The notes under the pieces: generated by a model | Databases searched by the model: none | Seen by the model: the letters and a program-made list of their open reading frames with translations, nothing else | Told to the model about the DNA's origin: nothing | Translations under genes and position numbers: made by a program | From: Saccharomycodes ludwigii | Taxonomy: Eukaryota > Ascomycota > Saccharomycetes > Saccharomycodales > Saccharomycodaceae | DNA length: 64,000 bases | Assembly: GCF_020623625.1 (NCBI RefSeq) | Contig: NC_060200.1 | Location: 2,038,501-2,102,500 of the forward strand | Direction: 5' to 3' | Shown: in pieces, positions 52,212-62,756 of the stretch | Numbering within the stretch: position 1 is the stretch's first letter | Layout of the letters: the number at the start of each line of letters is the position of its first letter

Positions 52212-52610
52212 AAGTTTTAAAATCATATTTATATACATTAAACATTTCTGTTTGTTTTCTATTTAAAATATTAAATGAGATATAAGCTGTATAATATTTC
52301 TATATTACATTAAAAAAGAAAAGAAAAAAAAAAAGAAAAATTGAATAAAGAAATAACGACATTGTAAATGAAGCTTGTTAGTTTGTTAGTTTTTTTTTTT
52401 GTTTTTTTTTTTTCCTGGTGTATATTAACTAACTGCATTCACAGTGTATGTCTATTATTCCTTTATTAAAAACCACAGTATATATTCTCTGCTATTCTGT
52501 AAACTCTTTTCGAAAATTGAGGAAACAATTTCTATAAACCATTAAAGTTTTAATATTCAGATTTATTATAGTATTTTTTTTGATAATAAGACTAAGGCAT
52601 GGCATTTTGT
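52212..52610. other. Convergent intergenic region DBP9 / SMD2
   Basis: The 399 bp is A/T-rich with purine and T runs (52315-52340, 52391-52414). Nothing else is recognised. Confidence 0.5.
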
Positions 52611-53075
52611 TCAAAGAGGTGCTTTTAGAATAACAATTACTGAATCACCTCTTAAAAATAATTTGCTAATAAATCTCTCTCTAGGTATCTTTTCCTTGCC
52701 GTTCTTTTCGGTCCAAATTTCTTTAACGTTTTCTAAAACCATATTACAATGCCTATCAAATGCTTTAACTCTGGCTATGATTTTATGATTATTCCTTAAT
52801 GATATTATAACTGGTGTACTATTCAACTTAGCCTCATTAATTAGAGACATTGGTCCGTATTTTATTTCCAATTCCTCTAGTTTTTTAATCTCATCTTGGT
52901 TTAATTCCGATCGTGGTCTATTGATAAGATCACTGTTATAAAAGCTGTAACATAATATTGTGTTATGAAATAAACAAATAAAAAAAAAACAAAAAAAAAA
53001 AGATAGGATATCTAGACAGGCAAATGACTGTGATATTCTAACTTAGTTTTATTTCATCAATATTATAATAAAGGG

Positions 53076-53107
<32 letters not shown>

Positions 53108-53245
53108 AAATGAACAAATGTTAGTAAAATTAAATTTTAATTTCATTGTAATAAAACAGTAGAGAAGCATGAACAGTTTCTCTTTCTTTTTACTTCTTCT
53201 TCTTTTTTTTTTTAATGTTTGAAAATATTATAAAACATACGACAT
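52611..53245 (-). CDS. SMD2: Sm core protein SmD2, spliced after a five-base exon
   Basis: Coding sequence is complement(join(52611..52944, 53241..53245)). The core (GPMSLINEAKLNSTPVIISL, then NNHKIIARVKAFDRHCNMVLENV, and ERFISKLFLRGDSVIVILK) is SmD2, part of the Sm ring of U1, U2, U4 and U5 snRNPs. The frame continues upstream as DLINRPRSELNQDEIKKLEEL without an ATG. Exon 1 is ATGTC (53245-53241), followed by donor GTATGT (53240-53235). A perfect TACTAAC lies at 53126-53120. Two acceptors 12 nt apart, ending at 52945 and 52933, both keep the frame, giving 112 residues (MSFYNSDLINRP) or 108 (MSDLINRP). The shorter form fits S. cerevisiae better. Position agrees with YLR275W, also an intron gene. 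Confidence 0.93.
52945..53240 (-). other. SMD2 intron
   Basis: The intron is 296 nt (308 nt with the second acceptor). It contains a 30-plus T run on the coding strand just after the branch point, and one skipped AG in CACAG near 53028 that would lead to an early stop. The branch-point to acceptor distance is about 176 nt, long for yeast. Confidence 0.85.
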
Positions 53246-53715
53246 GGTTGATACTAACAACTAGGTTATTATATTATTATATTATAGTCTATTACACACA
53301 ATCAAAAAATATTTGTTTGCTTACACTTTTTTATTCAAAATTTACTTTATGTTGTTATCGAAAAACATACATGTTAATTTTTTTATGCTAAAAGAGTAAT
53401 TTTTACAATTTATTATTTTTAAAAAAAAAAAAAAAAAAAAAAATAAAAATAAAAAAAAAAAAGAAAAGGAAGTATCCGAAAAAATATATTGTTCCGTAAA
53501 TATCTCGGGAAATGCGTAGCCCTGTGTAGACGTTTTTTTTTCTTTTTTTTTTTTTTATTTTATTATAGAATATCAGGACCATGTTTACAGTTATATTTGT
53601 AATTCATGGCAAAACACAAATTAATATTGAAAAGGATGACCCCATAAGCATGTTAAAATAAGAATACTTTGAAACTAATAATAATACTTTTCAGGAAAAT
53701 ATTATCAAATACCAT
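53246..53715. other. SMD2 promoter and MCM5 3' region
   Basis: Both flanking genes are on the minus strand. The 470 bp has ATT repeats near 53266-53288, an A run (53420-53443) and T tracts. No other element is claimed. Confidence 0.5.
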
Positions 53716-55992
53716 TCATACCCCAGATCTATAAATGTTTTGTCTTTGGTGCCTCATTTGAATGGTTTCTTGTCTTTCTAAAATGTATAGAGCTTTATCT
53801 AACGCTATTTGAGATAAGCCTCTTTTCTCAACAAATTCCCTTCTTAATGTTTGGTAAGCAGTTGACCAACCAATGGGCAATCTTCTCTTTAATTCACTTT
53901 CAATTTGTTGAACATCCTTCAATAATTGGTTACCACCATTATTATTGCCGCCCATATCATTCGTTAATGGGTCCTGACTCAATGCATCCATTGTAGATGC
54001 TTGGAATAATCTAATCGCCTCATTTACATGACGTTCATTAGCCACTGGTGATAATTCTAATTTAGCTAATGATTCCGTTATACGAATAATAGCCTCCAAT
54101 TGACGAATCGTAATCGGGATAGTTGATCTCTCGGTGGATTCCAATTCGTTGATTAATAATTGTTTTCTTATGTTGACAAAATGGCTAGATAATTTTTCGG
54201 CAGCTTGCGGACTTAGCCTTGGTGCACATTTGGATCTACAATAGGTTATATATCTTTTCAAAGTCTCAATCGGAATTTCGCTTCTACTGTTATTATCGCC
54301 ATTAGCTTCAGTGTCGCCTGTTTTCCCTGTGTGTATATTCATAACATGATTAGCAATTGAAATATCTCTAGCTTCATTATGTTCATCTTTGACGATAAAA
54401 ATCATATCAAACCTAGATAGAATTGTTGTTTGAAAATCAATGTTTTCACCAGGTGATTTCATTTCGTCATACCTACCATAAATAGGATTAGCAGCTGCCA
54501 AAACACTAGTTCTAGAATTCAAAACAGTGGTGATACCGGCTTTGGCAATAGAAATAGTTTGTTGTTCCATAGCTTCATGAATAGCAACACGATCCTCATC
54601 TCGCATTTTATCAAATTCATCAATACAGACTACGCCGCCGTCAGCTAAAACCATTGCACCACCTTCCAAATAAAATTCTCTAGTAGTGGGGTCTCTTTGA
54701 ACACTTGCGGTTAACCCCGCTGCTGAAGAACCTTTTCCGGAAGTATAAACTGCAATTGGTGAGACTTTTTCCACGAATTTTAAAAGTTGAGATTTAGCAG
54801 TACCTGGATCACCTAATAATAAAACATTAATGTCGCCTCTCAACCTCATATTATCTGGTAATATTTTCTTGGAACCACCAATTAGTAAACAAACTATACT
54901 TTTCTTAATATCTTCGTTTCCATAAATTGATGGAGCAATTGACTTGCTTATCAATTGGTATAAATCTGGTCTTCTACTTAATTGCAAAAAAGTTTCCTCT
55001 TCTTCCTCACTAAAGTGAGAAATCGAATTAATTGGATTTTCATTTGATGTTTCCATTCCCAGCACTTTAATATATGGATTTCTGATAGCCACAGCGGATG
55101 AGCCGCCACCACTACTGCCACCATTGCTGCTATTATACCCACCTATACTCTTGGACTGGTAAATTGCATAAATACCGGTAATTATGACTCTTGTACCTGG
55201 AACCAACTTGTTAGTTAGATACCTGTCACAGGTCATCAATATGGTACGAGGCATTTCACCGACTGGAACAGATTCAGGCAACTCCTGTAATTTTAAAAAC
55301 TGTTGATCGATAAACGTGGATTTTTCATGAATAATAGTATACGGATCGGCACCACATGACTCTATAGGTGTCCCCGTAGTTTCAGTTGAATGATCTGCCT
55401 GGCATGACTTGGGCAAGCTAGTCACCGAATTTCCACTTAGTGTATTAAAATTATTTAAATTAATATTCATCGTATGTCTGCATGTACGGCACATAATTGT
55501 TAATTTTGAAGCACGAGACGCTAAAAGAGAAGATGATACGATAATACCGCTTATTCTGACTATTTTAGAAACATTTTCACTGGTCAACTGTCTTAATAGA
55601 ATATTTGCATTGTTATTGGTAGATTCTAAGATCAATTGACAGTTTGGAATTTTTGTAGTGGTATCAGATTTATTTATTAACTGAATGATTCTAGAAGCCA
55701 CCTCAGTAGTAGCAATTTCAAATAAGGGAATGATATCAGTAGGATCTTCATTTAATTTTTTAAATAAGTCTTCGTTATAGCCAATCAAATGATCCAATGT
55801 GATTTTCAAAAAAAAGTTTTTCACCAATAAATTGTTTCTTAATTGGTCTCTATATATGAACAAAGAATCTAATCTGAACTCTAGGATAAAACTTTTGAAA
55901 GCTTTAATTATTGTTGTATTGTTATTTTCATTGTTATTGTCTTCACCTTGGAGAACGGGGGCTGAATAGATATCGTTTCTATCAAATGACAT
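53716..55992 (-). CDS. MCM5: MCM5 subunit of the replicative helicase
   Basis: The 758-residue protein is Mcm5 (Cdc46) of the MCM2-7 helicase. I start it at ATG 55992-55990, giving [17 protein letters not shown], which matches the yeast start. The frame is open 16 codons further to another ATG, but those residues are only Lys/Arg encoded by a poly-T run. Motifs: zinc finger CRTCRHT with later cysteines, Walker [10 protein letters not shown], Walker B CIDEFDKM, sensor 1 AAANP and arginine finger LSRFDMIF. Insertions of Gly/Ser (GGSSGGGSS) and Gly/Asn runs sit in loops. The C-terminus IYRSGV equals that of S. cerevisiae. Position agrees with YLR274W. A candidate early-cell-cycle box lies upstream. 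Confidence 0.98.
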   Translation of the reverse strand: MSFDRNDIYSAPVLQGEDNNNENNNTTIIKAFKSFILEFRLDSLFIYRDQLRNNLLVKNFFLKITLDHLIGYNEDLFKKLNEDPTDIIPLFEIATTEVASRIIQLINKSDTTTKIPNCQLILESTNNNANILLRQLTSENVSKIVRISGIIVSSSLLASRASKLTIMCRTCRHTMNINLNNFNTLSGNSVTSLPKSCQADHSTETTGTPIESCGADPYTIIHEKSTFIDQQFLKLQELPESVPVGEMPRTILMTCDRYLTNKLVPGTRVIITGIYAIYQSKSIGGYNSSNGGSSGGGSSAVAIRNPYIKVLGMETSNENPINSISHFSEEEEETFLQLSRRPDLYQLISKSIAPSIYGNEDIKKSIVCLLIGGSKKILPDNMRLRGDINVLLLGDPGTAKSQLLKFVEKVSPIAVYTSGKGSSAAGLTASVQRDPTTREFYLEGGAMVLADGGVVCIDEFDKMRDEDRVAIHEAMEQQTISIAKAGITTVLNSRTSVLAAANPIYGRYDEMKSPGENIDFQTTILSRFDMIFIVKDEHNEARDISIANHVMNIHTGKTGDTEANGDNNSRSEIPIETLKRYITYCRSKCAPRLSPQAAEKLSSHFVNIRKQLLINELESTERSTIPITIRQLEAIIRITESLAKLELSPVANERHVNEAIRLFQASTMDALSQDPLTNDMGGNNNGGNQLLKDVQQIESELKRRLPIGWSTAYQTLRREFVEKRGLSQIALDKALYILERQETIQMRHQRQNIYRSGV

Positions 55993-56214
55993 TTTATTTC
56001 GTTTTTTTTTTTTTTTTTTTTTTTTTCTTTTGATTGGCATTAATAGAAGATAGCTACAAGAACAAAGCTAATTGTATGAATCAAAAAAGAAAAAAGAAAA
56101 AAGAAAAAAAAAAAAATGAAAGAAAGCGTATTTTTTTTTCTTTTTTTGTTTGGATTGCCGTTCTTGTTATTTTTCCTTTTTCTTTTTCTTTTTCTTTCTT
56201 TGTCCTAGATTATA

Positions 56215-56230
56215 TTTCCTTTTTAGGAGA
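56215..56230. promoter_or_regulatory. Candidate early-cell-cycle box (Mcm1 site) upstream of MCM5
   Basis: TTTCCTTTTTAGGAGA contains a perfect CC(A/T)6GG core (56218-56227) with TTT and GA flanks close to the ECB consensus TTWCCCNNWNNGGAAA. It is about 225 bp upstream of the MCM5 start. S. cerevisiae CDC46/MCM5 is a known ECB-type, Mcm1-regulated gene; the role here is inferred. Confidence 0.5.
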
Positions 56231-57848
56231 GCACTACAATATCCAAATATTCTAGATAAGTGCGCATTTTTCTGTATATATATTCACGTGTTTTCTTTGC
56301 TGCTTTCGGAAAAGCAGAGGTAAATAAAATATAAGATATTCCGAAGTGGTGGCAAGTATCAATAAATACCGAGGATCGGCTTACAGGTTAAAATATCTAG
56401 TTTTAAGATAATTACGGGACGCGGCACAAATATCTTTTTCTGTCAATATTTGATAATAATAAAATTTGGGACAATAAGAGTCAGCTTCTCTAAAAATTTG
56501 TTGCTTGTTTTTCCAATCTATTAAAAAGATGGAAAAAGAAAAAGATTTAATAATAATAATGTTTTTTTTTGTTTTTTTTTTTAATAAATGACCACCCACG
56601 CTAATAATCTCTATATACATGGATGTTATTATTATTTATTTAATTACATGCTTTATCACATGTCTTTCCTCTTCCCCACACCATCCTTTTGCTCCCCCTC
56701 CCCCACAAAACTATTGTTTGTTTCTTTTTTTTTTTAAAAAAAAAATAAAAATAAAAATTAGGGCTTGTTATTTCTGTTTGTTTGTTTTTGTTTTTGTCTT
56801 TTTTCTTCCCTTTGTTAATTTTAAAAAAAGAAATTCTTTTTCAACATAATAATCAAGCATTTATATTAGTAGTAAGTAAGTTATGATTATTAATTAGAAA
56901 TATTCGTGGAGTATATCACATGTTAAAATGATGGTGTTGCGTGTTGGCTGATTTATTTATTTATTTTTTTTTTTTTTTTTTTTTTTTTTTGCCACGGGTT
57001 GCAAGAAGAAGAAGAAAAAAAAGGAGATCATTAGAGTGATAAGCGCGGTTAATTCAAATACAAAAACATTGTAGGTGCACTTGTTTGTTGTATTGCATTT
57101 CTATTGTGTCCTAATATTTCATTTATCTATTTATGTATTTTTTTTTTTTTCCCTTTTTCGTCTTGTTTTTCTGTATTATGTAGAGCGAAAGAAAGAAAGA
57201 AAAAAAGAAAAAAAGAAAAAAAGAAAAAAAAAAAATGCGTATATTCATACCCATACAGTTGTATTTTTTCTAGTATGAAATTACCTGATTTATTTATTTA
57301 TTTTTTTTTTTTTTTTCCTTTTCTTTCTTTGTCTGTCTATCTTGACCCTCAATCTCTCCATATTAATTTTTTGTATTTTTTTTATTATCTTTTCCCTTTT
57401 TTTTTTCTTTCTTTTTAAAAAAAAGTTCTCCAAATATTCCTTTTAATTACCATATAATAATTTTTTTTTAATTTTTAAAGGTTAAAGGGGGGAGGAAGAG
57501 GAAAAGGAAAAAAAAAGAAAAAAAAAAAAAAAAAGTATATAAATAAAAAGGTGTAAGTCCTTTACCCCTGAAGAAAGTAATTATTTTGAAACTTGAAAGT
57601 AAAAGAACTTTGAGGACTTAAAAGAAAGTGAAAAAGGCAAGGGAACTTGAATAATATAGTAATAATATTGTTGGTGTTATCGCTATTATTATTATTATTA
57701 TTATTATTATTGTTGTTGTTGTGATTGTCGTTTGTTTTTTTTTTTTGTTTATTATTGCCGCTAAAAATATATAGCAGATCCCACAAAAACATAAAAAAGA
57801 TAGTAAGAGATTAAATTACATTAAATTAAAAAAAAAAAAAAAAAAAAA

Positions 57849-57880
57849 TTAAAAATTAAAAATTAAAAATTAAAAATAAA
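57849..57880. repeat. (AAAAATT)n array
   Basis: Four to five AAAAATT heptamers after a 24-base A run, about 150 bp upstream of PIG1. Confidence 0.8.
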
Positions 57881-58024
57881 AATAAAATAGAATAAAATAA
57901 ACTTTTTAAAATATACCCTATAGATCAAAATAAAAACTATAAAGACCATATAAGGACAAAAATAGTATACCAAAAAAGAAAAAAAGAAAAAAAAAAAAAA
58001 AACAAAAAATAAAAAGACATTGTA

Positions 58025-61000
58025 ATGCTAAACACAAGTACTAGCACTAACAACGCTTTTCATTATTATAGTAACAAAAATAATAACAACTCTTCGGAGA
58101 CCATAGTGCCTACCACACCTTTTGTTACAAATAGCATTACCAACGCTTGTAAAAACAATGACGAAGAACAACAAAAAACTGTTGAGTCTAGCAGTATAGA
58201 TCTATATAATGATGATGCTGATGATGTGTTAGCTAATGTTGTTAAAAATCTAAATGTTTATGATTTAATTAGCCATCAGGACATAACTACAGATGATGAT
58301 GAGGAGGAAGGAGAGGAAGTACATTATTTTTCACGTAGCCATAATGTTGATAACAATCAACTCAATAATAAAGAGGAGGACGATGGAGATAACTGTGACG
58401 AGGATGATGACGATTTAACTGTCAAAAGTTGGAACAACCACAGTGAAGATGAAGTTACTTGCAAAAAATCGTCTGGTTTCGATAATTCTGCTGATTTTAC
58501 TTCGTTATTGGTTTCTCCTGCTGATTTAAATGGAAAAGATGAGAAAAAAAATAATAGCTGTGATGCCGGTAACAATAGTGCTGATGTACCATTTAATACA
58601 ACAAGTAGTGCAGTGTTCAACTCGTTTTTGAATCATACAGCATATGGTCCCAGTTCCGCTCCTAAAAAAATCACCAAGAGTTTGAAAGCGATTAATACTT
58701 TTGCATTGGTTGGTCATAACGCTGGTAAAATTAATTCTGTGGATTCGCCAGGTTCTTCCTCTTCTGCCACCGCAAGTAGCATAGACTCCATGTGTTCTGG
58801 TTTAAATACGCCTTCTCCTATTAAGAGACTAAAATCATCTTTGAAGGTTAGCGGTTTATGCAAAGGACAAAAATGTAAAAGAAGTAATTCCACTCTATCG
58901 GTAGGTTCATCGGCTAAGAGTGTTAGGTTTTCTAATGACTTGATTCACGTCAAAAGGTTTGATTCCAACTCTGAACCTATATCCATATCTTCGGAAGCTT
59001 CACCGCAACTAGTCTCAATAGATGATACCGAGGAAGATGAGGAAGATGAAGAGGGACAGGGAGTTGGTAAAAGTCGCGATGGTTTTTGGTTTGGTACCTC
59101 TTTATCTAAGATGAACAGCTTGCCTTTGTTTTCATTGGATGATGGAGATGATTATGATTATGATTGTGGATTCGGAAATGGTAATGGTGCTAGTCGTGAT
59201 ACTGATAGAAGAAGTGGACATTTATTGTTTAAGAATAATCATAGTAACGGCAGTGTTGGTAGTGTGAAGCCCTCGTTTAGTTTGTTTGGAGATGATGAAG
59301 AGGAGGAAGGTCTCGAAGGATATAATGGGAACGATAGTGCTTATACTTTTACTAACAATTCACTCCTTTTGAATAAGGCTAGTCATAAGTATAATATCAA
59401 AAATATTACCAATGAGCACAAAAGGACGGGTTGTTTTGGGTTTGATATTAACAATGACTTTAAGGATGAATATGGGTATTATAATGATGACTATTATGAT
59501 GACTACAGTAATGATACCTCAGACTTGGAAAGAGAAGTTGTTAATAAATTTCATAAATCAAACACCGCCAGCCGTGGTAGTAGCGCTATGAGTAAGAAGG
59601 GGTACAATAATACTAAATCTGGTGCTAAACATATTTCGACTGCTAAGGATGTTCTCATTGGAAACGACCTTAGTTCCATAAGCGTCACTGATTGGCATAT
59701 GACTTTGAATAACATACATCCATTTATATCTACTGTTACAGAACCTCCTGAACGTGACATTTTAAATTATTTAAATGGTATTAACATTAAGTTGCATTCT
59801 ATCTCCTGTAATCCTAGTAATGGCAAGTTGACTGGCTACATTTTTGTCACAAATTTGAATTTTGAGAAATTTATAGAAATTAAGTATACCTGTAACGGTT
59901 GGGTAGACATGCATTATGTTGTGGCGCATTATCATAAAACACTGTCTCCACAGATTGATGAGTTTAAATTTGAGATTGATTTGTCCAAACTAAGATTTTT
60001 CTTGTTGGGCAAGAGAATTTTGAGTAACACCGGCAGCAATACCAATAATATGAGCAGGTTTGTCATGGAGCTATGTTGTAGATACGATGTCAGTGGACAG
60101 ACATATTATGATAATAATGACTATAAGAACTATAAGTTTACATTAAGTGCTAAGTTAGGTGTCAGCGCAGCCAATAAGGACAAATTTAGTAGGGATATGT
60201 TTCCGTTACGTAGGACTGTGAGCTTGAACGCATTACCGAGTAGGCGTAAGTATAGTGAAGCAGACAACAAAAATTCAACTGAAACTGATGGTGACAAAAA
60301 GGGTGACAAAAAGGGTGACAAAAAGGGTGACAAAAAGGGTGACAAAAAGGATAGTGTTTTAAGAACTTTTACTGATGATACTGACTACTTTAATGATTCT
60401 CCATTAAAAAACTTGTATCACCATCCGACTTCAGTGAATTCACCAGTAAGTAGTTTTGGAAATGTTAAGAGTGCTAATGTTAATAATAACAATAACAATG
60501 GCAACAATGATAATAACAGTGGCAATGACAATAATAATGATAATAATTTTGTTGCTGGAGATTTTAAGATGAAGAATTATGTCTTAACTAACGGCAGGTA
60601 TAAGTTTGAAAATAATGTCGGTAATGCCGACAGTCGTGCTTGCAACAATATAGATACAATCATGTCTAGTGATGCTAATGGTGCCAATGACGACAAGACC
60701 CCTTCATATTCTAGTGTCAGTGATGACACATCAAGGAGCACTGATACAGGTTCCAGTAGCAGCAGTGCTAATGATGATTCTCTGTCAGCAATAAATAGAA
60801 GCGCGGTTGTTATTAATCGTATAGATAGCGGATCATCGCTTGAGTCATCTTTACAGTTCAATGGTGGAAGTGCCAATAATAGTTTTGATAATTTAAAATG
60901 TCTGAGTAACAGCAGCTTGCAAAAATTATTAATGCTATCGTCAAGTAGCAATTCCATATTTAGGGAATTTGGTAGACAGAAAGAAAATATGAATTTTAAT

Positions 61001-61336
61001 TCTGCTGGTGGTGCTACAACGAATAATGCTAATGGTAGTAACAATAGCGGAAATGATGGCAATAAGGTTGACTATAATGTTATTTTGCAAAATTATTGTT
61101 TTTATAAGCCGCCCGGTAACAAAAAATTATCTACGGCCAATATTACTGCGAAGAGTAATGAAGCTTATTCGTTCACCAGGGTTAATGATTTGGGGTCACA
61201 TTGTCATGGACCGCAGAACGACTTAACTTTCACTTCTTCTGCTACTGGTAATGATGATGATTGTGGTGATGATGCTGCTCCTGGTTATTTTTTCAACCCT
61301 GTCGCCGCAATTACTTCGGATGCATTTTTTACATGA
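58025..61336 (+). CDS. PIG1: Glycogen-targeting PP1 regulatory subunit (Pig1/Gac1 type)
   Basis: The 1103-residue protein targets the phosphatase Glc7 to glycogen synthase. The Glc7-docking RVxF motif is KSVRF at 298-302, followed by DLIHVKRFD typical of this family. A CBM21 carbohydrate-binding domain covers about 570-700: YLNGINIKLHSI, GYIFVTNLNFEKFIEIKYTCNGW, HYVVAHYHKTL and FVMELCCRYDVSGQTYYDNNDYKNYKF in adjoining parts. The rest is Asn/Asp/Ser-rich and disordered, with five GDKK repeats (60290-60349). S. cerevisiae has two copies, PIG1 (YLR273C) and GAC1 (YOR178C), and this single gene is the counterpart of both; the symbol is a choice between them. Confidence 0.9.
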   Translation: MLNTSTSTNNAFHYYSNKNNNNSSETIVPTTPFVTNSITNACKNNDEEQQKTVESSSIDLYNDDADDVLANVVKNLNVYDLISHQDITTDDDEEEGEEVHYFSRSHNVDNNQLNNKEEDDGDNCDEDDDDLTVKSWNNHSEDEVTCKKSSGFDNSADFTSLLVSPADLNGKDEKKNNSCDAGNNSADVPFNTTSSAVFNSFLNHTAYGPSSAPKKITKSLKAINTFALVGHNAGKINSVDSPGSSSSATASSIDSMCSGLNTPSPIKRLKSSLKVSGLCKGQKCKRSNSTLSVGSSAKSVRFSNDLIHVKRFDSNSEPISISSEASPQLVSIDDTEEDEEDEEGQGVGKSRDGFWFGTSLSKMNSLPLFSLDDGDDYDYDCGFGNGNGASRDTDRRSGHLLFKNNHSNGSVGSVKPSFSLFGDDEEEEGLEGYNGNDSAYTFTNNSLLLNKASHKYNIKNITNEHKRTGCFGFDINNDFKDEYGYYNDDYYDDYSNDTSDLEREVVNKFHKSNTASRGSSAMSKKGYNNTKSGAKHISTAKDVLIGNDLSSISVTDWHMTLNNIHPFISTVTEPPERDILNYLNGINIKLHSISCNPSNGKLTGYIFVTNLNFEKFIEIKYTCNGWVDMHYVVAHYHKTLSPQIDEFKFEIDLSKLRFFLLGKRILSNTGSNTNNMSRFVMELCCRYDVSGQTYYDNNDYKNYKFTLSAKLGVSAANKDKFSRDMFPLRRTVSLNALPSRRKYSEADNKNSTETDGDKKGDKKGDKKGDKKGDKKDSVLRTFTDDTDYFNDSPLKNLYHHPTSVNSPVSSFGNVKSANVNNNNNNGNNDNNSGNDNNNDNNFVAGDFKMKNYVLTNGRYKFENNVGNADSRACNNIDTIMSSDANGANDDKTPSYSSVSDDTSRSTDTGSSSSSANDDSLSAINRSAVVINRIDSGSSLESSLQFNGGSANNSFDNLKCLSNSSLQKLLMLSSSSNSIFREFGRQKENMNFNSAGGATTNNANGSNNSGNDGNKVDYNVILQNYCFYKPPGNKKLSTANITAKSNEAYSFTRVNDLGSHCHGPQNDLTFTSSATGNDDDCGDDAAPGYFFNPVAAITSDAFFT
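60290..60349 (+). repeat. (GGTGACAAAAAG)5 minisatellite in PIG1
   Basis: Five perfect 12-bp units encode GDKK repeats between the CBM21 domain and the C-terminal disordered region. Identity between units suggests recent expansion. Confidence 0.92.
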
Positions 61337-62756
61337 TTGTAGTGATCATGCCGCAGATAGAGTTAGAAGAAGGCTGTCAGCGATTTTGTGTTTTAGTAAT
61401 TTATTGAGTTAAGGCAGATTGCTTGTTATACAGTGAAATTAAAACAAGTTTTTTGGTTGCAGTTATTTTTTTCACACAGTCAAATTTGTTTGCTTCTTTT
61501 TGGTTTCCTATGAATTGTTTTGTCGCCAGTACTATTTTTTCCCCATTTTATCATACTTTTATTTTTAACTTCCTTTTACAATTATCATACTTGCTATTGT
61601 GTATGCTGTTGTTTCGTTAATGCTAGTTCTGCTTTAATATATTTGTCTGGGTTGTACGCAGTTTTCCTTATAACATTACTTAAAAAGGTTTAAGCGTGTG
61701 TTATTGTTGTTATTGACTTGGTGGGTATTGTATTTTATTTTTATCCTGTATACTATCTATTAGTTGGTACTTTCCCCCCCTCCAACATTTTTATTTTCTT
61801 TTAAACTTTTTTCTGGATTTTAGAGTTTTACACTTTTTTTTTTTTTTGTATTTTATTTGCATATTTATCGTTCTACGAGAACTTTTTTTTTCTCCCAGTA
61901 TTATTTTTAAGAACAGGATTCATTTTTCTGGATTTATTTTTCCCTTTTTTTTTTTTTTTTTTTTTTGCTATCAAGCCTGAAGTTTATTTTTATGGTGATA
62001 TATATATTTTTTAAGTAAGAATTTTTTTCTCTTTGATATGATTATAATTTATGAGTTTAGTTATGTCTGATTAGTTTGTTTTTTTCCTTTTCATTTTGCT
62101 ATCTATGAGTTAATTGGTTCGAATTTTTTGGCAGTAATAATAACGATACAAGTATTTACATACCTATAATCTGATAAAATATAGCTTTGTTGAAATTTCT
62201 GATATTTTTTGGTTTTCCAATAAAAGTAATATTAATAATATTACTTTTTTCGATGCTTTATATGTTGATCTACCTTACGCGGATGAAGTTGTAGGCGTTT
62301 TGTCTCCATGGTATTTTCTCTAATAATATATTTCCAGATAAATGCTGTCACATGGAATATTTTTGGTTTTTCCTCTTTTGGCATCACCTGACGCAATGTT
62401 AGGGGACTATTGCGGGGGGAGAGGGGGAGACACGCTTTTTTTTTTTTTTTTTTTTTTTTTTAGGGCAATAAGAATGGCTGGCACAAGTAAATAAATACAG
62501 AAACCAATTTCATATATGTTCAAAATATTTTGTGTCAGGTACATAAGCTCAAGATTAATTATGTTAGTAGCCAAAAAATAATTCAGGTATAAGCACAAAA
62601 AAAAAATGCAAATACTTCCTCTTGGGTCACATGAGTATATAGATTTTATGTTTCACATGCACCTCAATCTAATATAGAAGTATAGCCTTGAGTTATCTAA
62701 AACTTATCTGAATAAATAAAAGAGAAGGTAAATAATTAAATGCGTACATAAACTAG
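61337..62756. other. Intergenic region PIG1 - unidentified 3' gene
   Basis: The 1.4 kb is T-rich up to 62080 and ordinary after. It includes a C run near 61774, a perfect 12-bp hairpin at 62222-62248, a G/A-rich patch (about 62414-62432) and a T run (62437-62461). No protein gene is recognised. Confidence 0.55.
62222..62248. other. 12-bp perfect hairpin
   Basis: AAAAGTAATATT, an AAT loop and AATATTACTTTT form a perfect stem (62222-62233 with 62237-62248). It lies about 890 bp after the PIG1 stop and 510 bp before the next gene. Its role is unknown. Confidence 0.6.

Larger units (their letters stand above)
55993..58024. other. Divergent intergenic region MCM5 / PIG1
   Basis: The 2.0 kb holds an ECB/Mcm1-type element (56215-56230), a CACGTG (56285-56290), a T run of about 30 (56965-56990), AAAG-rich tracts (57186-57235), an ATT repeat (57683-57710) and an AAAAATT heptamer array (57849-57880). 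Several open frames here encode only Phe/Lys/Asn low complexity; I accept none as a gene. Confidence 0.6.

Noticed and set aside
62281-62392. C/D-like boxes (GATGAAG, CCTGACG) downstream of PIG1
   Set aside because: The C box deviates at two positions and no terminal stem is present.
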